Below, in pieces: positions 1 through 13,500 of a stretch of DNA of 64,000 nucleotides (the first letter of the stretch is position 1; the number at the start of each line of letters is the position of its first letter). Under the pieces are notes generated by a model. It worked only from the letters and a program-made list of their open reading frames with translations. It was not told where the DNA came from and made no database searches. The position numbers were made by a program, and so were the translations under genes. Origin of the DNA: Drosophila miranda (Eukaryota > Arthropoda > Insecta > Diptera > Drosophilidae). The DNA is taken from positions 10,212,001-10,276,000 of the forward strand of contig NC_046676.1 of assembly GCF_003369915.1 (NCBI RefSeq), read 5' to 3'.

Positions 1-34
1 GAATCTTTGATTAGGATCAATGCAGCGCACTTAC

Positions 35-3000
35 CCTCTTCCAGAACGGCCAGCAGATCGTCCAGTTCCTCGCAGTCAACCGTGAATAGGTTCTCCACGA
101 AGAAGCCGCCCGACTTCTTGGACCAGCGCACGGCCAGCGGCTTCCGTGCACTTCCCGGATTGAGCAAATCGATTACCTGAAGGCCGGGGAATATAAAATT
201 CAATTCAATTTGGTAAACCAATAATGAAATTAGGTGAGGGGTAGTGCAGGAACGGAGCTGTGGGAGCTGCTATGAAAACAAATCATTTGAAAGGCCAAGC
301 CAAATGCAGAAACATTCCACGCACTGGGTCTGGGGCATTGAGAGCGTGCTGACATCCATTTAATAGAGGTCAGGTCAATCTAATGCATGTTTGCTGAACC
401 GAACCGAACTGAATGGGGCCAGAGCCAGAGCGAAAGCAATCAGTATTATGGCAAATGCAATTTAAATTTAAATCGAATATGCGACTAGGCCCCGTCTCAA
501 GGAACTGAATTAAATATATTATTCTAGCTTTAACGACTCCAGAACTGAGATACGAAATGGATAATTTTGTAGCATTCTTACCCGTTCATTGTAGATCTCC
601 ATGAACGAAGCCTTGAGCACATAATTGACATCCTTTCGGTTCTTAATCAACTGGAAGAGATACACAAACGAGCGGAAGATGAGGCCATGTCGGGGATCCT
701 TTGGATTCGGCTTTCCAACAAACTGCAAAATGAAACATTCATCAATCTGAACGTCTGGGGGTCCCCCTTCCCACTCACCAGGTCTGGTGGTCCTGTCAGT
801 GTGTGCGTCTTTCCAGAGCCCGTCTGACCGTAGCAGAAGGCCGTGCAACTGAATCCCTCGATGCCCATCTCTATGATGCGTTTAATGCCCGAATAGTCCA
901 GTATATCATCCTGGGTGGCTCCGGGCTCGAAGACCACGTTGTACGTGAACACGCGAACGCTGTCTCGATTGTGCGAACGCTTCTGTCCCACATCGTTGCC
1001 CTCAATCTGACGGGACGATTCGTCACATAACAGGTAAACATACTCTGGAGTGGAGATACTTACTATGACCTGTCCGTTGCCGGGAAATGTCAGCGTAGAG
1101 CCGTGCCGATCGCGCTTCTCCTTCTCATTGAGCGGACGCACACGCACCACCACATTGATGTTGTCCTCGGGCGTGGAGCACTCTTCGCTGCCGGTGGACT
1201 TGGAGGCTACAATTTCCAGTGTATCGGCGCTGCCAATCCTAGAGAGCATGAAGTTTGTTTTTCAACTTATACTCGATATGGAAATGGAATGGATTATGGA
1301 TTCAGATTATGGATTCCCTCCCAAATATTGGAAATATCAATAATCGCAACCAATCAATCAGAGTAACATCTAAAAAGCTTTCATTCCTTTGTGAGTTTCG
1401 CTTGTTGTGGCCACTGCGAGTCCCTGGAATTTCGTGGGATTTGCCTTGAACTTGACGTTGCCTGGCGCTGACCATTGGCCCTATAAATAGCCAAGGTTAA
1501 GGGTGGTTGGGGATGGGATGGCTTAGCTCATGGTTTTCGCGTTTTCTTTTACACTAAATCGCAATTAGTTTTTTGATGTGGGGGATGAGCGTGATTAATA
1601 CAATTTTCTTCAGCGGAATTTTCCCTTATGGAAATATGAATATGCAAATAAGCTGCAATAAATTATTGATTTGGACTGTCGTACCTAGCCTTGTGTTTTA
1701 GTTGAACCCATAATTATCCAGCTAAAGGCACAAAACGGAATTTGGAGAAGTTTCCAATACAAATAATCATAGTTGGTTTATTGAACCACGAGTCGTATGT
1801 GCGATGTCCAATCTGACATTTAACATTTGGCCATAAATGACTTGTTAACATTCATAGACTAATGGCCAAACTTCGTATGCTCGTCTACCCGTATACTCGT
1901 ACATTAATCAGCCATGTGTTGGGCCTTTTTATGTGTGCGTGTGCGAGGTGAGTGGTGTGTGCTCTTGGTAAATATTTCAAAAGGCGCCAATAGAAAGAAT
2001 TAACACGAACCCTCAGGAGAAACTAAGTCTTGAGGAGGAGCAGGTCCTGGGAAGTAACACCGTACTGGGTGGCCACTGAGGAAAAGTTCAATCAACTTTT
2101 GGTACTAAATAATTAATTGAATAATGGGGAGCTAAGAGCGAAAGTTTTGATTTGTTCTTGAAAGGGTTCGTGATAATATAATGCTGATTATTGCTAGGGG
2201 TATATTTCTCTCTTTCGCTTCGAATATAATGCTTTCTTTTAAAGGAGATTGACTTTCCCCTGGTGGTATTTGTAGACCCGAACAAATGAAACCCACCTCA
2301 GCTTGTTATCATGCATAATATTTACCCTGACCTCAGACCAAAAATTCCTAATTGTCCAGTCGTGATTGGATTGGATTACGGGCAGAAGAGGCAGCTGGGT
2401 TTCTTTTTTCCGGCGACTCATGTTTGCGAAACAAATAAGTTCTGAAACGAGTCTGAAACTGGAACTCTCACTTTTATTTCCCATGCCGGAGAGTGGGCGT
2501 CGGATTGGGAGTGGGAGTGTTTTGGGAAACCTCCTGGTGACATTTATGAAGCATGCAGAGCTTAAGCAACGAATTGTGGACTTTGATTATCTTTTTTTTG
2601 GGGCGTAATTATTACCTAACTCGTGCTGTGCATGCCAGAAAATCCATATGAATGTATACGCTATATTGTCTATATGGATTTTTAAATTGCAATCTTTTCC
2701 AGCCACGTCACGCACGCGAATTCACTTTCAAAGTTGCCTGAATACAGATCGGATTTGGGGAAGGCCAATGCCCAATGCCCAGTGCCCAGTGTCCATTGCG
2801 CATTGGTTCCAAAACCCACAGCACAGCCTTTGCTGTCTAAGTGGAGTACATATATCCAATGTGTGTCGTCAATCATACAGCTATCAACGCACTCATCAGT
2901 CAAAATGATTGATAAGATAGGTCTATATGCGTGTCCCATTATAATTATAACGACCATAATGCCAATTGCCTGCTGGGGGCAGAGGCAATCCCATATATCA

Positions 3001-5032
3001 GGGCGATCCATTAAATTTCCAAGCGACATAGGTGTGAATCGTAACCTTGGGACTGAATGCCCCTTAACGAGCCACAGATTCACAGAAAAAGGTTGTATTC
3101 CAGCTACCTATGTTCAAGGTTGATGAAAATGATGTTTAATTACGATTAAGTTCTAACAAATTGTCGCGCGGGCGTCTGACGAGTCATAGGTTCCTAGAAT
3201 CTCAAGTCTGGTGTGTCACTCCCCAGTTCCAATAATAACATAAACATACTCTTCTGGGTAATAGCTGTGAATATGTTACTTCTTTATAATGTCAGCATAA
3301 ATCGAAGAAACTTCTTAAAATAAACGAAATGTCGGCACATTTCCTTCGGTGGGGTGGGGGATCCACACAATGCCAATATTAATGATCCAAATTAATGAAA
3401 TTATAGGTGTACCACAATTGATGTGAAAACAAAGACTTGATTAGCTACCTGCGATACCATCGTATCATCATATTAAGTAGTTCAAGCCTCGATTCCATCA
3501 AAAGAAAGTTCTTCGGTTTTGAATAATTAATATTCCTTCCGAACCAAACTTGTACTTAACCCACTTGTCACCAGTTCCTCAGCTCGGGGACCTGGGGGTC
3601 CTTAACCTTAGGCTGTTTGTCTGTTACGTTCCACCTGGACCCTACCCACATCGGAATCGAACTCAAAAAACCCCAACAATACTACATAGACTCGTAAACA
3701 CGAGTATGACCACTTTCGCTCTCAACTCCGGTCATATCCCACATATAGACTTCAATGGGCTTTAATTGCAAAATCGATTTGTGTCGTGTCCGCTTAGTGC
3801 TCGACTCTGCTCAACCCCCAGATCTCTGTCGATACTTCCTTCCTTTCGAAAAATTGTTTAAATAAAGAACTAAAAGAAAATGCCCAGTCCGTCCGTCCGT
3901 CTGTCCGTCTGTCCGTCTGTGTGTCTGTCTCTCTGTCCATTTGATTGCCTGTCTGTCTGTCCTTCTTTTGGATTACTCGTATTGTGCGTGGTCATTATGG
4001 TTTGGCTTGTGTCTGCTCCTTCCTTGCCTTCGGCCGGGTTTTTAATGGGTCTTTCCTTCGATTAGGGGTGAGCCGGGGAGACCAGGAGCAGTCCTGTCGT
4101 GTTATTATTAATGGTTGTAGTCTCACACTCCTTGTAAGTGCCCTGCCCAGCCAAATGGACTGATCAAAATTAATATATTTTCCTAGTGGCTCATACAATA
4201 CACGAGTGTATCTTTATAGATATTTGTACATACTTAATAATTACAACAGCAGCGGTGGCATTACATTGCGAAAGGTTAGAAAAAATACAAGGGATAACTC
4301 GCATGCAATATTCATGGGTCCATTTAAATTCCTAAAAATTATATTCAGTACAGTAGCACAGGACTATCAGGGTAAAGGCAATACAGAATAGTTCTTGAAC
4401 CTTTAGATATCCATAAATTCTCTGTTAAAAGAGGTAGGGGTGAGCAGTTACGATAGAAATGGTTATTCCACGTTTAAGACCCAATAGTGGCTTTGTTTTC
4501 CCTCAGTGTGTAGAATTCTGAGATCTATGTTTTATAAGTTTTCCCTCATGCACGGATATTGTTCCCCAGTCTTTTTAGCGGCTTTCCACTGTTTTCTCAA
4601 GCGTCAGCAAGCTATCGCCTATTGATTACGGTGGGAAGTACCGCAATCGCAGCCGTGGCGGCATTCCTTATCCCACACTTACTCGTTCTCCCGTGAGCGT
4701 AGAAAATAAGGCGTATTGCGGGAGCTGCCTCCGACTCCGCCTCCTCCTCCGCCACTGCTGCCGCTCCCTGCTCCCTTCTGGGGACTGAGGCGACGCATGC
4801 CGTTGGTGAGACTGCGGGACCGTGGCATGCTGCTGCTGCTGCCGGAGCTCTGGCGCTGGTTGGACATGGACGTGGACGTGGACGTCGATGTGGGCGTGGG
4901 CGTGGGCGCTTTCCTGGCGCGTGAGCCGGCAACGGCGCCTCTGCCCCGCCGATTGCCAGAGGTGCTGGCGCTATCGGCGCTGCTACCGCCGCTGCTATTC
5001 AAATGCGGCACGCTCGATGCTCGACGTACCAT
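35..5032 (-). CDS. Klp54D: Kinesin-like protein Klp54D (KIF12-type), 3' end outside window
   Basis: Plus-end-type kinesin motor of the KIF12 family. Coding exons read on the minus strand: 5032-4683, 1238-1064, 1006-779, 722-582, 176-35, and then off the left edge. All junctions are GT-AG and in phase (350, 175, 228, 141, 142 nt). The first exon encodes a low-complexity Ser/Gly/Thr/Arg-rich head of about 117 residues. The motor begins in exon 2 with NVVVRVRPLNEKEKRDRHG. The P-loop GQTGSGKT lies near 860-840, followed by FMEIYNER and VIDLLNP. The ATG at 5032 is preferred because the open frame upstream of it has no ATG. Intron 1 is 3.4 kb; the others are 56-57 nt except the intron before the last exon (405 nt). 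The neck, coiled coil and tail are not in the window. The symbol rests on family and on the 54C-D neighbours. Confidence 0.88.
1239..4682 (-). other. Large first intron of Klp54D
   Basis: The donor GTAAGT (4682-4677) and the acceptor TCTCTAG (ending at 1239) bracket 3.4 kb without a convincing coding exon. It is AT-rich with scattered short open frames of no recognisable content and a GTCC/GTCT simple repeat at 3888-3955. Long first introns of Drosophila genes often carry enhancers, but no specific site is called here. Confidence 0.75.
3888..3955. repeat. GTCC/GTCTGTCC simple repeat
   Basis: Tetranucleotide-type repeat of GTCC and GTCT units. It is the reverse complement in character of the GGAC/AGAC tract inside the DINE element at 6669-6717, so it may be a leftover of another such element. 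No DINE termini are visible around it. Confidence 0.6.
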
Positions 5033-6250
5033 GGTGTTTGCCGCCACCAAGTCCTAGCGGTCTAGCCGGTGACCAGCAGAGGACGATAATTGGACTATTT
5101 GGACTTCTGTTTGCTCAACTGGCTGTCCCGTGGACATCGCTTACGGAATAAGGAGCACGCACACACACAGCGGGATCTGCCACGCGAACGACGAACGCAA
5201 ATTCGAAACTCAGTTCCGGTCAAAAGTGGGAGCCTCGGGTTAACCGCTCGCCGCGACAACTCAACACGAACTGCCGCCCCAAGTTCACCAGAGAAGCCTT
5301 TTTTATTCGAGCCCTCTCAGATTTATGGTAATTTCTACTCACGCACACCACACCGGCCATCGCTCGTCTCTCCCACCGTCCGTCTGGCTCGTCCGGCGAC
5401 CACAATCGCCACCTGTAATTGAAGTTCGTTGTGGCTGTTGCGCCTCTCTCGTAGCTCGGGCTCAGAGCCCTGCTCCTGCTCCTCCTCCTCCTCCTCCTCC
5501 GAACAACAATTAAATCAGCGTGCTGTTTGGTAAACAAACCCACGCCCATACCCACGATGACGGGGTGGTGGTCAGTGGCCACTGGCCAGTGGCCGGACCT
5601 GCGGGTGGTGGTTGGAATTGGATGACCCTACCACTGACCCTGGCGTGGTTCCGTGGCCATTCATACGCGGGGTTGTAGCCACTACAGCAACATTAGCCCG
5701 CTTGTCGTGGCTTATTTGCATTTACTTTTGACGTTACTTTGCCATAATCAGAGCATGGAGCTGGAATTCGTTTTCAGGATATTAAACCCTGCACACAGGC
5801 GACTGGGTTAATGTTGGCCTATTCTTTGGGCCCATGTTCAAGGTACAAACATAAATGTTACCACAATATCGTAAGGGTTGGTTGGTTGATTCGATAAGAG
5901 AAGGAATGAAAAAGCACGCTCTTTCGATTTTGTAGCTGTCCAACAACAACAACAAAACAATCCTTATCGGCGAGACTCGATTCGGGCAGCAATGTGCATC
6001 ATCATTGACACGACATGTATTTGATTCTCAGCATTTTCCTTTGCATCTTTCGCTAGCATGGATGCGAATGAAGGTTCTCTTTAACAGACATATGTATGCA
6101 CTGGAATATTGAAGATAAATAAGCTGTATTTCGTAAATTTGTCTACTGTCTGTAGACGATTGCCACAGATAACATTCAATCTCTTTATAGATGATAAGCC
6201 CCTCCACCATATTGAAAACGAGGGGGAACGTTGTGAGTTGCTGCGGACAC
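5033..6250. other. Upstream region of Klp54D / intergenic
   Basis: Probably holds the Klp54D 5' UTR and promoter (about 5040-5400). It includes a run of CTCCTCCTCCTC near 5475-5500 and the near-palindromic GTGGCCACTGGCCAGTGGCC near 5574-5593. I see no further gene; open frames here are short and of skewed composition. Confidence 0.45.
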
Positions 6251-6862
6251 CGCAACTCTACAGTTATACCCGATACTAAGTCAGTATGGCTCTCCTCCGG
6301 CAGACGCCGCTAATATTAAACGACACGACAAGGAGTGCGTGCGAGAGAGACAGAAAATCAGTCTGAGCGTGACGTCGGGCGCTGCGTAGCCAGTGCAAAT
6401 TGATTTGTTCCTTTTGGCTATAAAAATGATCTGATCTGATCCAGATTCAGCAATCTGATATATATGATCATTATCTATGATTCTGCGTTTTTAGTTTTCT
6501 CGTATCGTCGAAATTGTGGATGCCACAGATTTTCGCCCTTTGTGGGGGCGGAAGTGGGCGGGGCAAAGTTTTGAAATATTCTTGTAGCAGTGACATATCA
6601 CAGAAGTCTGGATCCAAAACATCGTTGCTCTAGCTCTTATAGTCTTTGAGCACTAGGCGCTGAAGGGGACGGACAGACGGACGGACGGACAGACGGACAG
6701 ACAGACAGACAGACAGGGCCCAATCGACTCGGCTATTGATGCTGATCAAGAATATATATACTTTATGGGGTCGGAAACGATTCCTTCTGGACGTTACACA
6801 CATCCACTTTTACCACAAATCTAATATACCCCAATACTCATTTTGAGTATCAAGTATAATAA
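6251..6862. mobile_element. DINE-1/SGM-type Helitron-related element
   Basis: Recognisable features: a proximal TTATACCCGATACT block, an internal GGAC/AGAC tetranucleotide microsatellite (6669-6717), the conserved core around 6745-6790 (ATATATACTTTATGGGGTCGG, then TTCCTTCTGGACGTTAC), and a terminal hairpin ATACTCA-TTT-TGAGTAT at 6834-6850. These are hallmarks of the non-autonomous, very abundant DINE-1/INE-1 type Helitrons of Drosophila; the obscura-group relatives are called SGM. No coding capacity. It sits between Klp54D and the 3' end of MESR4. Boundaries are approximate because Helitrons make no target-site duplication. Confidence 0.75.
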
Positions 6863-7547
6863 AACAAAACGTGAACATTCCTTTTAGTATTACTTATTTG
6901 TTTTCTTTTTGTCACAGTTGTATGTGTATTTTTCTCAAGATCGATTGAATGATTAGCTATTCATCCGCTTGTTTCCGTTTATCCTTGTTTTGGGTACCTA
7001 CTCGTAGTCACTAAATGTAAACGTACACATAGATAGATTTAATTAAGAACTATGCTTGGGTTGCGGCTCAGGGGGGGGGGTTTGGGAGGTGCTATTCATA
7101 GGTGTGTAGTTATTTATAATGGATCTCTAAGTATGGTACAATTTTGCATAATTTGGATATGCATCTCTCGATATTTACACACAATCGTGTGGCCTTATTG
7201 GCCTTATATATGATATATAGATATATATATATATATATAATATATACGTTTATTTTTCTTTAATAAGATGTTTTCCCTATCTACACTCTTTCCGGGGAGA
7301 GTGCACTTTGAGCCTGGTGTCCGAACCGCCTTGCCTTTTAAATGTACATATATATATATTTAATGTCTTACGATATTTAGATTTCATTTGTAGTATTTAG
7401 TACTTTTAGATATCCTCAGTTTTATTTTTATTAATTAATAAGCGTATTCCATTCTGTAGTGGGGTTTCGATCGCGTGGTTGTTGTGGCTACTGTGTGGAA
7501 GAGGAGGATCCACGGAATCCTAGCCAAGCTCCTCCTGGAAGATGATG
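6863..7547 (-). other. Probable 3' UTR of MESR4
   Basis: AT-rich DNA directly after the MESR4 stop on the minus strand. It includes an (AT)n tract at 7212-7240 and a run of nine G at 7071-7079. No coding signal is seen. Where the MESR4 transcript ends cannot be fixed. Confidence 0.5.
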
Positions 7548-10500
7548 TCACTGTGCCGTCGCGCCCGGGTAGAGGCCTTCGGTGTACTTGGGCCTGCACT
7601 CGGCGCAGAACCACCTGCCCTGTGGCGCCACCATAATGCCCACGCACTCAAAGTGGAACCATTCGATCAGACAGTTGTCGCCGTCGCAGGCAATCATCTC
7701 GGAGACCTCGTCGTAGGGACAGCGACAGTAGCAGTAGACGGACTCGCCTTCGCGCGCCAGCCGGGCCCCTGCCGGCGGTCTGATCGGGTAGCGTATGTTG
7801 TTCGCCTTGAAGTACTGCAGTGTGGCAAAGTCCGGATTCGGGAGTAGAGCCGGCGGAATTGGCTGATTGAATGCGGTGGCAGCAGGCGGCGGCGGCGGTG
7901 GCGGTGGCAGCTGGACCGGTAGGACCACGGGTGGAGCTGGGGGCATTACAAAAACGGGAGGAATCTGTGGAGTAGGCGGCCCTAGGCTGGTCACGTTCAC
8001 TTCCTCGTCTTCCGAACTGCTATCGCTGCTGTCCGTCGGCGGTGCAATGGAGGTCAGGAAGCTGGGCCGTATCTTTAGCGTGGGTATCGGCGGCAATGAC
8101 TTTTCTTCCCTGTGCGGCTTGTGGCGCTTTGTAGAGCGAGCACTCGCACTCGATCCGCCTGCGCTCGGGGCCTGAGACCGCTGCCTGTTGCGCTTTCTCG
8201 ATCCGGATCCCGTCGGGGGCGTTCGCGTACCCCCATTGCTGTGCAGATGGTGGTGATGTCCACTGCTGCTATTGTTGTTGTTTCTGCTGCGCTGCTTCGG
8301 CGGCGTCGGCAAATCCTCCTTGGCCCAAGTCAACAAAGGCGGCGGCTGTGGCTTGATCAGCTGCATTCCCACCAGGAGCGGCGGGGCCAGGATGGTGCCC
8401 ATATTCTCGTCGTCGCTGGTGTAGCCATAGAACTTGTTGGGACGCCTCTGGCGCTTGGAGCGCTTCAGCTGGCCATCGGCATCGGAGCAGCTGCTGCCCT
8501 CGCTCATCCTGCTGCCCAGGAATACCCCAGGCTGCAGGTGGCGATGCGTCAGCGGTGTCACTGGGAGCAGCGACGGTGACTCTGCAGGCAGCATCTGTGT
8601 GGCGATGGGTGGTTCCATCGACACGGACATGGGCAGGGGTGTGCTCGTTAGCAGCTGTAGCTTTCCCGATTTACATGTGGACTTTCGCTCTCGCTTCTTC
8701 TTTTTGTTGCGGACCCGTTCCGGCTTGTCGGCGTAGGCAACAGCCTCCTCTGGCAGGGACGGCGTGGAGGGACGACTGTTCTCGACAATGTCGTAGTTGT
8801 TCCGCGGCCCCACTGGTGGATGCTCGGCGAGCAGGGCCTCGCGCTTCTGGGCCAGCAACTCGCTGGCCAGCTTCTGGGGATGGGCATCGTAGAATTCCTC
8901 GTCGGTGTCGGAGAATGCGGTATCGAAATCTGATTCGTTGTACTGCGGAGCTTTTGGTGAGGGCGGAGGCGGCACTAGTTGGTCCTCGGTCACAGAGGTT
9001 ACATTAACTTCCTCTTCTGGCTCTGGCTGCGGCACCTGCTGGAGCGACTCGCTCTTCTTCTGCTTCGGGGATTTCTTGCGCAAACGCTTCGACGGCGATG
9101 CCGCCGCATTCGAGCTGTCGGAATCGTCAGAGTCGTCACTGGAGCTGCTGCTGTTGCTGGAGCTGCAACTGCAGTTGGATCCACAGGAGCAGCTCGAGGA
9201 ATCGGAGTCCGAGTTGGAGCTGGAGCTGCTGGAACTGTCGCTGTCACTGGAGGCGTTGTTTTTCGAGGCACGCTTGCCGGAGTGCGACGATTTGGGAGTG
9301 GAATGTTTTTTGGCCGGCGACGGGGGAGGCGTGCGATGCAGCTTGCAGTAATCGTGATCGGACCATGCCACATGCACCTTGCTGGGCGTCTGACGGACTT
9401 CCACATCTGCGGGTGCCGCCTCCTCCTTTGGTGGCTGCTCCTCAAGATTGGAATTCGGATTGGTGTTGGAGTTCACCGGCTGATTTTGGAGTAGATTTTT
9501 CCACATATCAGAGACATCATCTGGTTCCTCCTTCTTTTTGGCCTCCTCTGCCTCCGCCTCCGCTCCCACCTCCACCTCTGACTTCGTCGTCTCCTCTTCC
9601 TGGTTTTTTGACTCCGTCAAGGGCTTCTCCTCGAGTGGATCTTCCCGCTTCTGGCTTGGCTGTGATTGCTGCTCGTCTGCATCGCTCTCGGAGGAGGGCG
9701 ACAGCATCACCTTGGGCATATCCAGATCTTCCACAGAGGATCGCATAGGCAGTGGCTCATGACCACGGCTGCCACTTTTCGGCGGCGGCGCATCCGAGTC
9801 GCTGCTATCGCTGCTGTCCGACTCGGAGAGATTTGGGGCTATCAGGTTGAGATCCTCGAGGTATTCCTTCGTGCGCTTTGACTTTTTGCGTCGTTTGCGA
9901 GTCTCCGATTTGGCAGCAGTTGGCTCTGACGCCTCCTTCTTGTCTGCAGCCTCCACCTTAGTGCATTCCGTTTTGGGTTCCTTCTCGGGAAATGGCGAAG
10001 CCTTCGTTTCGGCCTCCTGCTGTGCCCCTTCCTCTCCCTCCTCCTCCGTTTCCTTCTGGATTGCTTCCAGTGGCTGCTCCGATGCTTGATTCTCTTTCTG
10101 CTCTGTGGGTGTTTCTGGGGAATCCGCCTTCGCCTCATGCGTGCTAGCATGCTTCAGCAGCAGCTTGCGCGAGACGAACTTCTCGTCGCACAGCTCCTCG
10201 GCGCAGGCGTAGCGAAAGTCGCCGGCATGCATCCGCTTGTGGACCTCCAGGTAGATGGCCTTGCTGAAGTTGAAGCCGCACTCCTCGCAGGGGAACGTCA
10301 CGGGCGGCACACAGAAGTGGTAGACATGGGGCCAGCGCTTCTGCAGGCAGCGCTTGCAGCCGGCGCTCTCGGTGCCGTGCTTCCAGAACAGATGCTTGGA
10401 AATGTCCTGCTTGTTGCGGTAGGCGATGACGCACCGGTAGCACAGATGCAGCAGCTTGTGCTTCCACACGTGGGACGAGAGCTTCGCCTGGGTGACGCAA

Positions 10501-13500
10501 TCCTCCAGGCAGATGTCGCAGGCATTATGCTGCTTTCGCAGGTGCACCATCAGACGGAAGGCGGAGGGCAGCGGCGGCGCCGTCTCGCACAGGCAGCAGC
10601 GGAACTTCAAGTCGAATACGCTGAGGGCCTCCTCGCCCGGACAGATGTGACAGAGAATCTCACTGTAGCTGTAGAAATTGGTGCGGCACATGATGCACGT
10701 GATGTTCGACTTGGCATGCATCCTGCGGTTGTGCGTGTACAGCTCTTTGTGCGTGGCGGCCATGTAGCGGCAGGAGAAGCACTCATAGATCCGCTCGTTG
10801 AAGACCTCTGCGTACTTGCCGTTCTCCACGGTGCAGCAACTGGCCAGATTCAGGTACTCCTCCTCCAGCTGGGGCACAAAGCTCTTCAGCCTTGCCACAA
10901 TCGTCTCGGCGTACAGCTCCTCGGCCGTGATGCTGTCCACCGTAGCCGTAAAGCGGTGCTGGCTAATCATGTGCAGCACCAGCTGCTTGCCATTGACGGC
11001 AATGCGGCGAGCGTGATTGCAGTAGAGGCAGATGGAGTAGACCGACTTCAGGCACAGACGCACAAACTCCACCATTGAGAACCGATCCAGGGGTCGATCC
11101 AGCTGCAGATCGATCGTGTGCGTGTCCTCTCCGGCCACCATAATTCCATCGAAGGGTGGAGGAGGCGACTGAACGGGCTGCGGTGGTTGTGGCAGCGCCA
11201 CCGCCTCCATCTGTTCCATCGATGGGCCCTCGGGGGGTCCGAATTCTCCGTCGCTGGCAGCCGTTGGTCCGTTCAAGCTATCATCAATGTCCATGCAATC
11301 ACTGCCGAGGCTATTGCGACGGCCAGACGATGCTTCTGCATCGGCTGCATCCGACTGGTCTTGGAACTCCGTGATAATTGCGGGCGGTGGCTGCGTTGTG
11401 TTGTGTGGCGAAGCGGGCGGCGTCAGCGACCAGCGACGTTGTTCCTCTTGCTGCTGGGGTTGCTGCACCAGTGCCTGCACCTGGAGCTGGGGCTGCTCCT
11501 TTACTTCCGCTGCGTGCTGCGGTAATCCGTCGTCCAACACATCTGCGGGAGCTATGGCCTTGGAGTGCTTCTTCCTATCGGGTTTCCTGTCTGCTTTGAT
11601 CCGCTGTATTTCCAGTTCGGTGCGCTCCACTTCGGCTTGCATGAGGCTCATCATCTTTGCACAATCCGAATCATCTAGACTGTGGCGTGGCGGCGGCGAC
11701 ATCGGCATCGGCGCTGGATCTGGTGTTTGTGGGGACGAAGAAGGATTCATTTCGGTTTCCTGTTCCAGGGGAGTTGCTGTGTGCAAATCCGGTTCCTCCT
11801 CCTCCGTATCCGTGCTGCTTAGAGCAGCGTCCACAGATTTCTGAAACTCCTTCGGCACTCTCAGCATTATTTTAGGTACAACTAGCTTGGGAATGGCCGG
11901 AGACGGTGTCGGAACTGGAGCTGGTAGTGCAGGAGTGTCTGGGTCGAGTGTCATGTTCGGCCAAATGGGCATTGGCGCTGGAACTGCAAGAGCATTAATT
12001 ATGTGCGAATAATACATGGCTAGCGATGAAAACTTACTGTTTTCCGCTGGCTCCGTTTGCAGGGGTTCCTGCTGTTTCACTGGGATTGTTAATGGCACCG
12101 CCTGCGGCTGTTGCTGTTGCTCTGGCTGCTTCCGTACTCTCCTCCGTTTGAGCGGCTTCTTCTTCTGGGTTCTGCAGGCCATGGCATGGCATCCCTTCAC
12201 CCCACATTGAGTACACGGCTCCATTAGCTCCGAACAGTCGTGATTCTCGAAACCTGAGCCTTGCGGAAATGTGGTCTGGCATGTGCAGCAGACGAGATCC
12301 CTGCCGCGATCCTCCTTCTGCTGCTCCGCGGCCCACTCATCCATTGACAGGTGCCTCTGATCGATGTCATGCTTGTTCTCCAGATGCAGCGACAGCTTCT
12401 CCGCAGTGGCATACATGAGGCTGCAGTACAAGCAAACGTACTTCTGGTGGACATCCCGCACATGGCTGAAGAAGTTCCAGCACTGATGCACGGTGCCGCA
12501 CTGTGCGCAGCGAAAGAAACGCTCCTTCTTCTGTTCGGGCTCCACCTTCGAGGCCATTTTGCATTGCGCCTGGTGTTCGTTTAGCTGCTGAACGGTCTCA
12601 ATGTTCTGGAGATTGCATTTGCTGCAGGACAACAGGTTGCTCGCCGCAGGGGTATCAGCATTGGCATTGGTATTGGTATTGCCCTGGAGACGTTGCAAGA
12701 GCAGCGAGGAGTTATTACCCAGCTTCATTTTTTTATCGGGCTGGCTGACGGAGGCTTCGGAGGAGGTACTGGTTCTGCTGCTGCGCCTGCGCTTGAACGA
12801 CAGCTTCAGGGCTTGCACCTTACCATTATTCTGTTCACTCTCGGCCGGATGATCGATGACCAGTTGGGGCTGTGAGGCCGAGCTGATTGTGCTGCTTCTG
12901 CTGGTACTCCGACTGCGGCTTCTGCGGACGGGAAGGATCAGTGGTCGTGCCTTCATTGGCGGCTGTTGTGACGTGGAGGCGCCTTCTTCTTCACCGTCCT
13001 CGTTCGCCGCAGTGTGGTTTGATATCACAGAAAATTGGTTGCGCTCTTCCAGCTCCCGTTTCTCCAGCTGCTCCTCCTGCTCTTTATCCTCGGGAATGGG
13101 GGAATCGTGTGTTCCATTCACTTTGATTACCGGCACAACATCCACTTCCGTGGAAGTGACAGCAGGAGCTGTTGATTTGAGGCTTTCCTCCATCTGTGGC
13201 TCTTCTTCCGAGTCTGATTCAATTTTAATGACTCCTGGCGTCGCAACTGCATATGCATCCGCATCCTCATCCTCATCCACGCTGCATGGATGATCCACGT
13301 CCATGGTCAGCGTTACAGAATCCTCTGAATCAGACGATTCCTCTACAGACGATTTGCGGCTGGAATGGGATGCCTTTTCATCGAATTCGTCGTCTGAAGC
13401 CAGACAATCTCTCGTCCCCGAATCGTTATTATCGGCATTCATTTCGATACATTTTTGAACTGAAGGAGATCTCTTGCCTACTTTTTCCCTGCTTTTGATA

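Noticed and set aside
2682-3123. Overlapping 129-133-codon frames in the first Klp54D intron
   Set aside because: Opposite-strand frames over the same bases, with repeated CCAATGCCC words and no homology; not a gene.
4612-4932. Pro/Arg/Ala-rich minus-strand frame overlapping Klp54D exon 1
   Set aside because: Different frame from the exon that splices in phase to the kinesin motor; its composition is a frame-shifted image of the Ser/Gly-rich exon.
7533-7550. Read-through of the MESR4 stop (TGA followed by C)
   Set aside because: Only 16 codons remain open before the next stop, which is expected by chance; no coding signature.
10086-11078. 330-codon plus-strand open frame opposite the MESR4 zinc fingers
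   Set aside because: Open only because of GC-rich codon bias on the other strand; Leu/Val/Gln/Ala-rich with no recognisable fold.
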